From Faecousia sp. (GTDB lineage: Bacteria > Bacillota > Clostridia > Oscillospirales > Oscillospiraceae): a stretch of 5,764 bases of DNA. The stretch covers positions 1-5,764 of the forward strand of contig JARHYV010000048.1 in assembly GCA_029258495.1 (NCBI GenBank), read 5' to 3'. The notes beneath the pieces are model-generated. The model did no database searches and was not told the origin of the DNA. It worked only from the letters and a program-made list of their open reading frames with translations. Below are positions 4,689-5,764 of the stretch, one piece after another. Numbering within the stretch: position 1 is the first letter of the stretch; the number at the start of each line of letters is the position of its first letter. The position numbers and the translations under genes are program-made.

Positions 4689-5477
4689 TCAAATAACGGG
4701 ATCTCCTTGCGGCAATTCCGTGAGTGGGGCAAATCGATAGCCCATTTCCTCCCATTTTGTCAGGAGCTCATCGAGGATTTCTGCGTTGGTCTTGGAGGTT
4801 GCGTGGAGCAGGACAACGGCGCCGTTATGGATGCGACCCGTGAGTTTTTCCATGGCATGCGCATGGGATGGCTGCTTGTTATTGTCCCAATCTGCATAGG
4901 CAAGGCTCCAGAATATGGTCTTATACCCCATTTTTTGGGCCATTTCCAGATTTTCCTGACTGTATATCCCCTGAGGCGGACGGTAAAATTTCTGCATTTG
5001 CTGACCGGTGGTTTTTTGATACAGGTCTTCGAGGTCGCTTAGCTCTTTGGAGAAAGCGTCAAAATCCGACAGCTTGCTCATATCCGGATGGTGCATGGTG
5101 TGATTTCCCACGATGTGCCCTTCCTCCACCATGCGCCGGACAAGATCTGCATTTTTCTCGATATAATTTCCGACGAGAAAGAAGGCGGCAGGTGCATGAT
5201 GCTTTTTCAGCGCATCGAGAATTTCAGGAGTGCATCCGTTTTCGTATCCTGCGTCAAAAGTTAGATAAATGACCTTTTCTTCCGTGTTTCCTAGATAATA
5301 TCCATCAAATTTCTTCAAATCCGATACACTTGCAGGCCCGGCAGGCGGCTGACCCTCCACCGGAAAAGATAGTCCCCAGTTTCCTGTTTCTAAAATTTCT
5401 CCCGAGAAACTCATAAATAGCAGTACACCGCACAGAACGATTGCCAGAACGATGATTGCGATGTCTATTTTCTTCAT
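4689..5477 (-). CDS. pdaA: Membrane-anchored polysaccharide deacetylase, PdaA type (CE4 family)
   Basis: The 262-residue product has a charged MKK start and one hydrophobic segment (about 5-24) with no clear cleavage site, so it is probably anchored with its catalytic domain outside. The NodB/CE4 domain (about 62-255) resembles Bacillus PdaA, which de-N-acetylates muramic acid during muramic delta-lactam formation in spore cortex. Visible motifs are TFDAGYENG (73-81), the metal pair H126 and H130 in GNHTMHHP, RPPQG (166-170), ADW (195-197) and LLH (223-225). In typical CE4 enzymes the residue after the motif-1 Asp is a second, metal-binding Asp; here it is A76, while PdaA has Asn. Catalytic-base D75 is kept. 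Its ribosome site GGGAGGGG lies inside the upstream terminator stem. Another peptidoglycan deacetylase role is possible if the host does not sporulate. Confidence 0.85.
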   Translation of the reverse strand: MKKIDIAIIVLAIVLCGVLLFMSFSGEILETGNWGLSFPVEGQPPAGPASVSDLKKFDGYYLGNTEEKVIYLTFDAGYENGCTPEILDALKKHHAPAAFFLVGNYIEKNADLVRRMVEEGHIVGNHTMHHPDMSKLSDFDAFSKELSDLEDLYQKTTGQQMQKFYRPPQGIYSQENLEMAQKMGYKTIFWSLAYADWDNNKQPSHAHAMEKLTGRIHNGAVVLLHATSKTNAEILDELLTKWEEMGYRFAPLTELPQGDPVI

Positions 5478-5520
5478 AAAAATCCCCTCCCGATTGATTC
5501 TACGCCCGGGAGGGGATTTT
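5478..5520 (-). terminator. Terminator of the upstream flavoprotein gene, containing the pdaA ribosome site
   Basis: A perfect 14-bp inverted repeat (5479-5492 with 5507-5520, arms AAAATCCCCTCCCG and CGGGAGGGGATTTT) encloses a 14-base loop. On the minus-strand transcript the 3' arm is followed by a short U run and the AUG of pdaA at once. It begins 14 bases past the upstream stop codon. The GGGAGGGG in the 3' arm is also the only ribosome site for pdaA, so the folded RNA would hide it. Confidence 0.8.
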
Positions 5521-5534
5521 ATGACATGTATGGA

Positions 5535-5764
5535 TTACTGATTTTTCAGGAATGCGTCGATGGATGCTGCACCCTTCTTGCCGGCGCCCATGGCCAGAAT
5601 AACGGTAGCAGCGCCGGTAACGGCATCACCACCGGCAAAAACGCCTTCACGGGTGGTCATTTCGTCTTCGTTGACGATCAGACAGCCCTTGCGGTTGGTT
5701 TCCAGACCGGGAGTGGTGGAGCGGATCAGGGGGTTGGGGCTGGTGCCCAAGCTCATGATCACGG
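5535..5764 (-). CDS. gltA: C-terminal part of glutamate synthase small subunit-type FAD/NAD(P) oxidoreductase (partial)
   Basis: Only the last 76 or so codons are present; the reading frame is open at the right edge, so the start lies outside. The segment has SLGTSPNPLI, then GVFAGGDAVTGAATVILAMG and a GKKGAASIDAFL helix. This is the conserved FAD-contacting end of the pyridine-nucleotide-disulfide oxidoreductase domain in NADPH-dependent glutamate synthase small subunits. Members pass electrons from NADPH to glutamate synthesis. The closely related NfnB/SudA ferredoxin-NADP oxidoreductase subunits share this end, so they cannot be excluded from the fragment. The gene ends 57 bases before pdaA in the same orientation, with a strong terminator between them. 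Confidence 0.82.
   Translation of the reverse strand, partial: VIMSLGTSPNPLIRSTTPGLETNRKGCLIVNEDEMTTREGVFAGGDAVTGAATVILAMGAGKKGAASIDAFLKNQ

Noticed and set aside
1..5764. Mobile element, CRISPR array, toxin-antitoxin or phage-defence locus
   Set aside because: No direct repeats with spacers, transposase or integrase segments, or recognisable defence domains were found in any frame; the gene content is core metabolism and stress response.

Overview
The window looks like a chromosomal segment from a Gram-positive anaerobe of class Clostridia, probably near the Oscillospiraceae/Ruminococcaceae. The evidence is the gene content: a PerR-type regulator with a reverse rubrerythrin, a clostridial-style methylglyoxal synthase homologue, a RemB/DUF370 protein and a PdaA-type deacetylase. 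Strong GGAGG-like ribosome sites, AT-rich promoters and moderate GC in the genes agree. The genus cannot be fixed from this sequence alone. No phage, transposon, CRISPR, rRNA or tRNA signature was found.

Left third (1-1620, minus strand): a peroxide and oxygen-defence operon read right to left. It runs perR (1128-1523), a 39-residue stand-alone rubredoxin domain (975-1094), then reverse rubrerythrin (317-907). A sigma-A-like promoter (1591-1619) is followed at once by a perfect 7-1-7 Fur/PerR-family operator (1565-1579). The operon appears to end at a strong terminator (156-187), after an extra 3'-UTR stem-loop (247-272). Bases 1-150 hold no recognisable gene.

Middle (1699-4686, plus strand): a divergent sigma-A-like promoter (1699-1727) leads into a MinD-family ATPase (probable TTG start at 1761), an MgsA homologue, hisS and a remB-like gene. 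A terminator-like hairpin sits between mgsA and hisS. hisS and remB are separated by one base. A perfect 18-bp bidirectional terminator (4648-4686) closes the unit and faces the convergent deacetylase gene.

Right part (4689-5764, minus strand): a membrane-anchored PdaA-type polysaccharide deacetylase and, upstream of it, the 3' end of a glutamate-synthase-small-subunit-type flavoprotein that runs off the window. The terminator between them contains the ribosome site of the deacetylase gene.

The most unusual points are these. The MgsA homologue keeps the family fold signature but lacks several residues regarded as catalytic. The MinD-like protein stops before the usual membrane-targeting tail. 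A rubredoxin domain stands alone beside a reverse rubrerythrin carrying a near copy of it. The deacetylase ribosome site lies inside a terminator stem. No wholly new multi-gene system can be claimed from this window.
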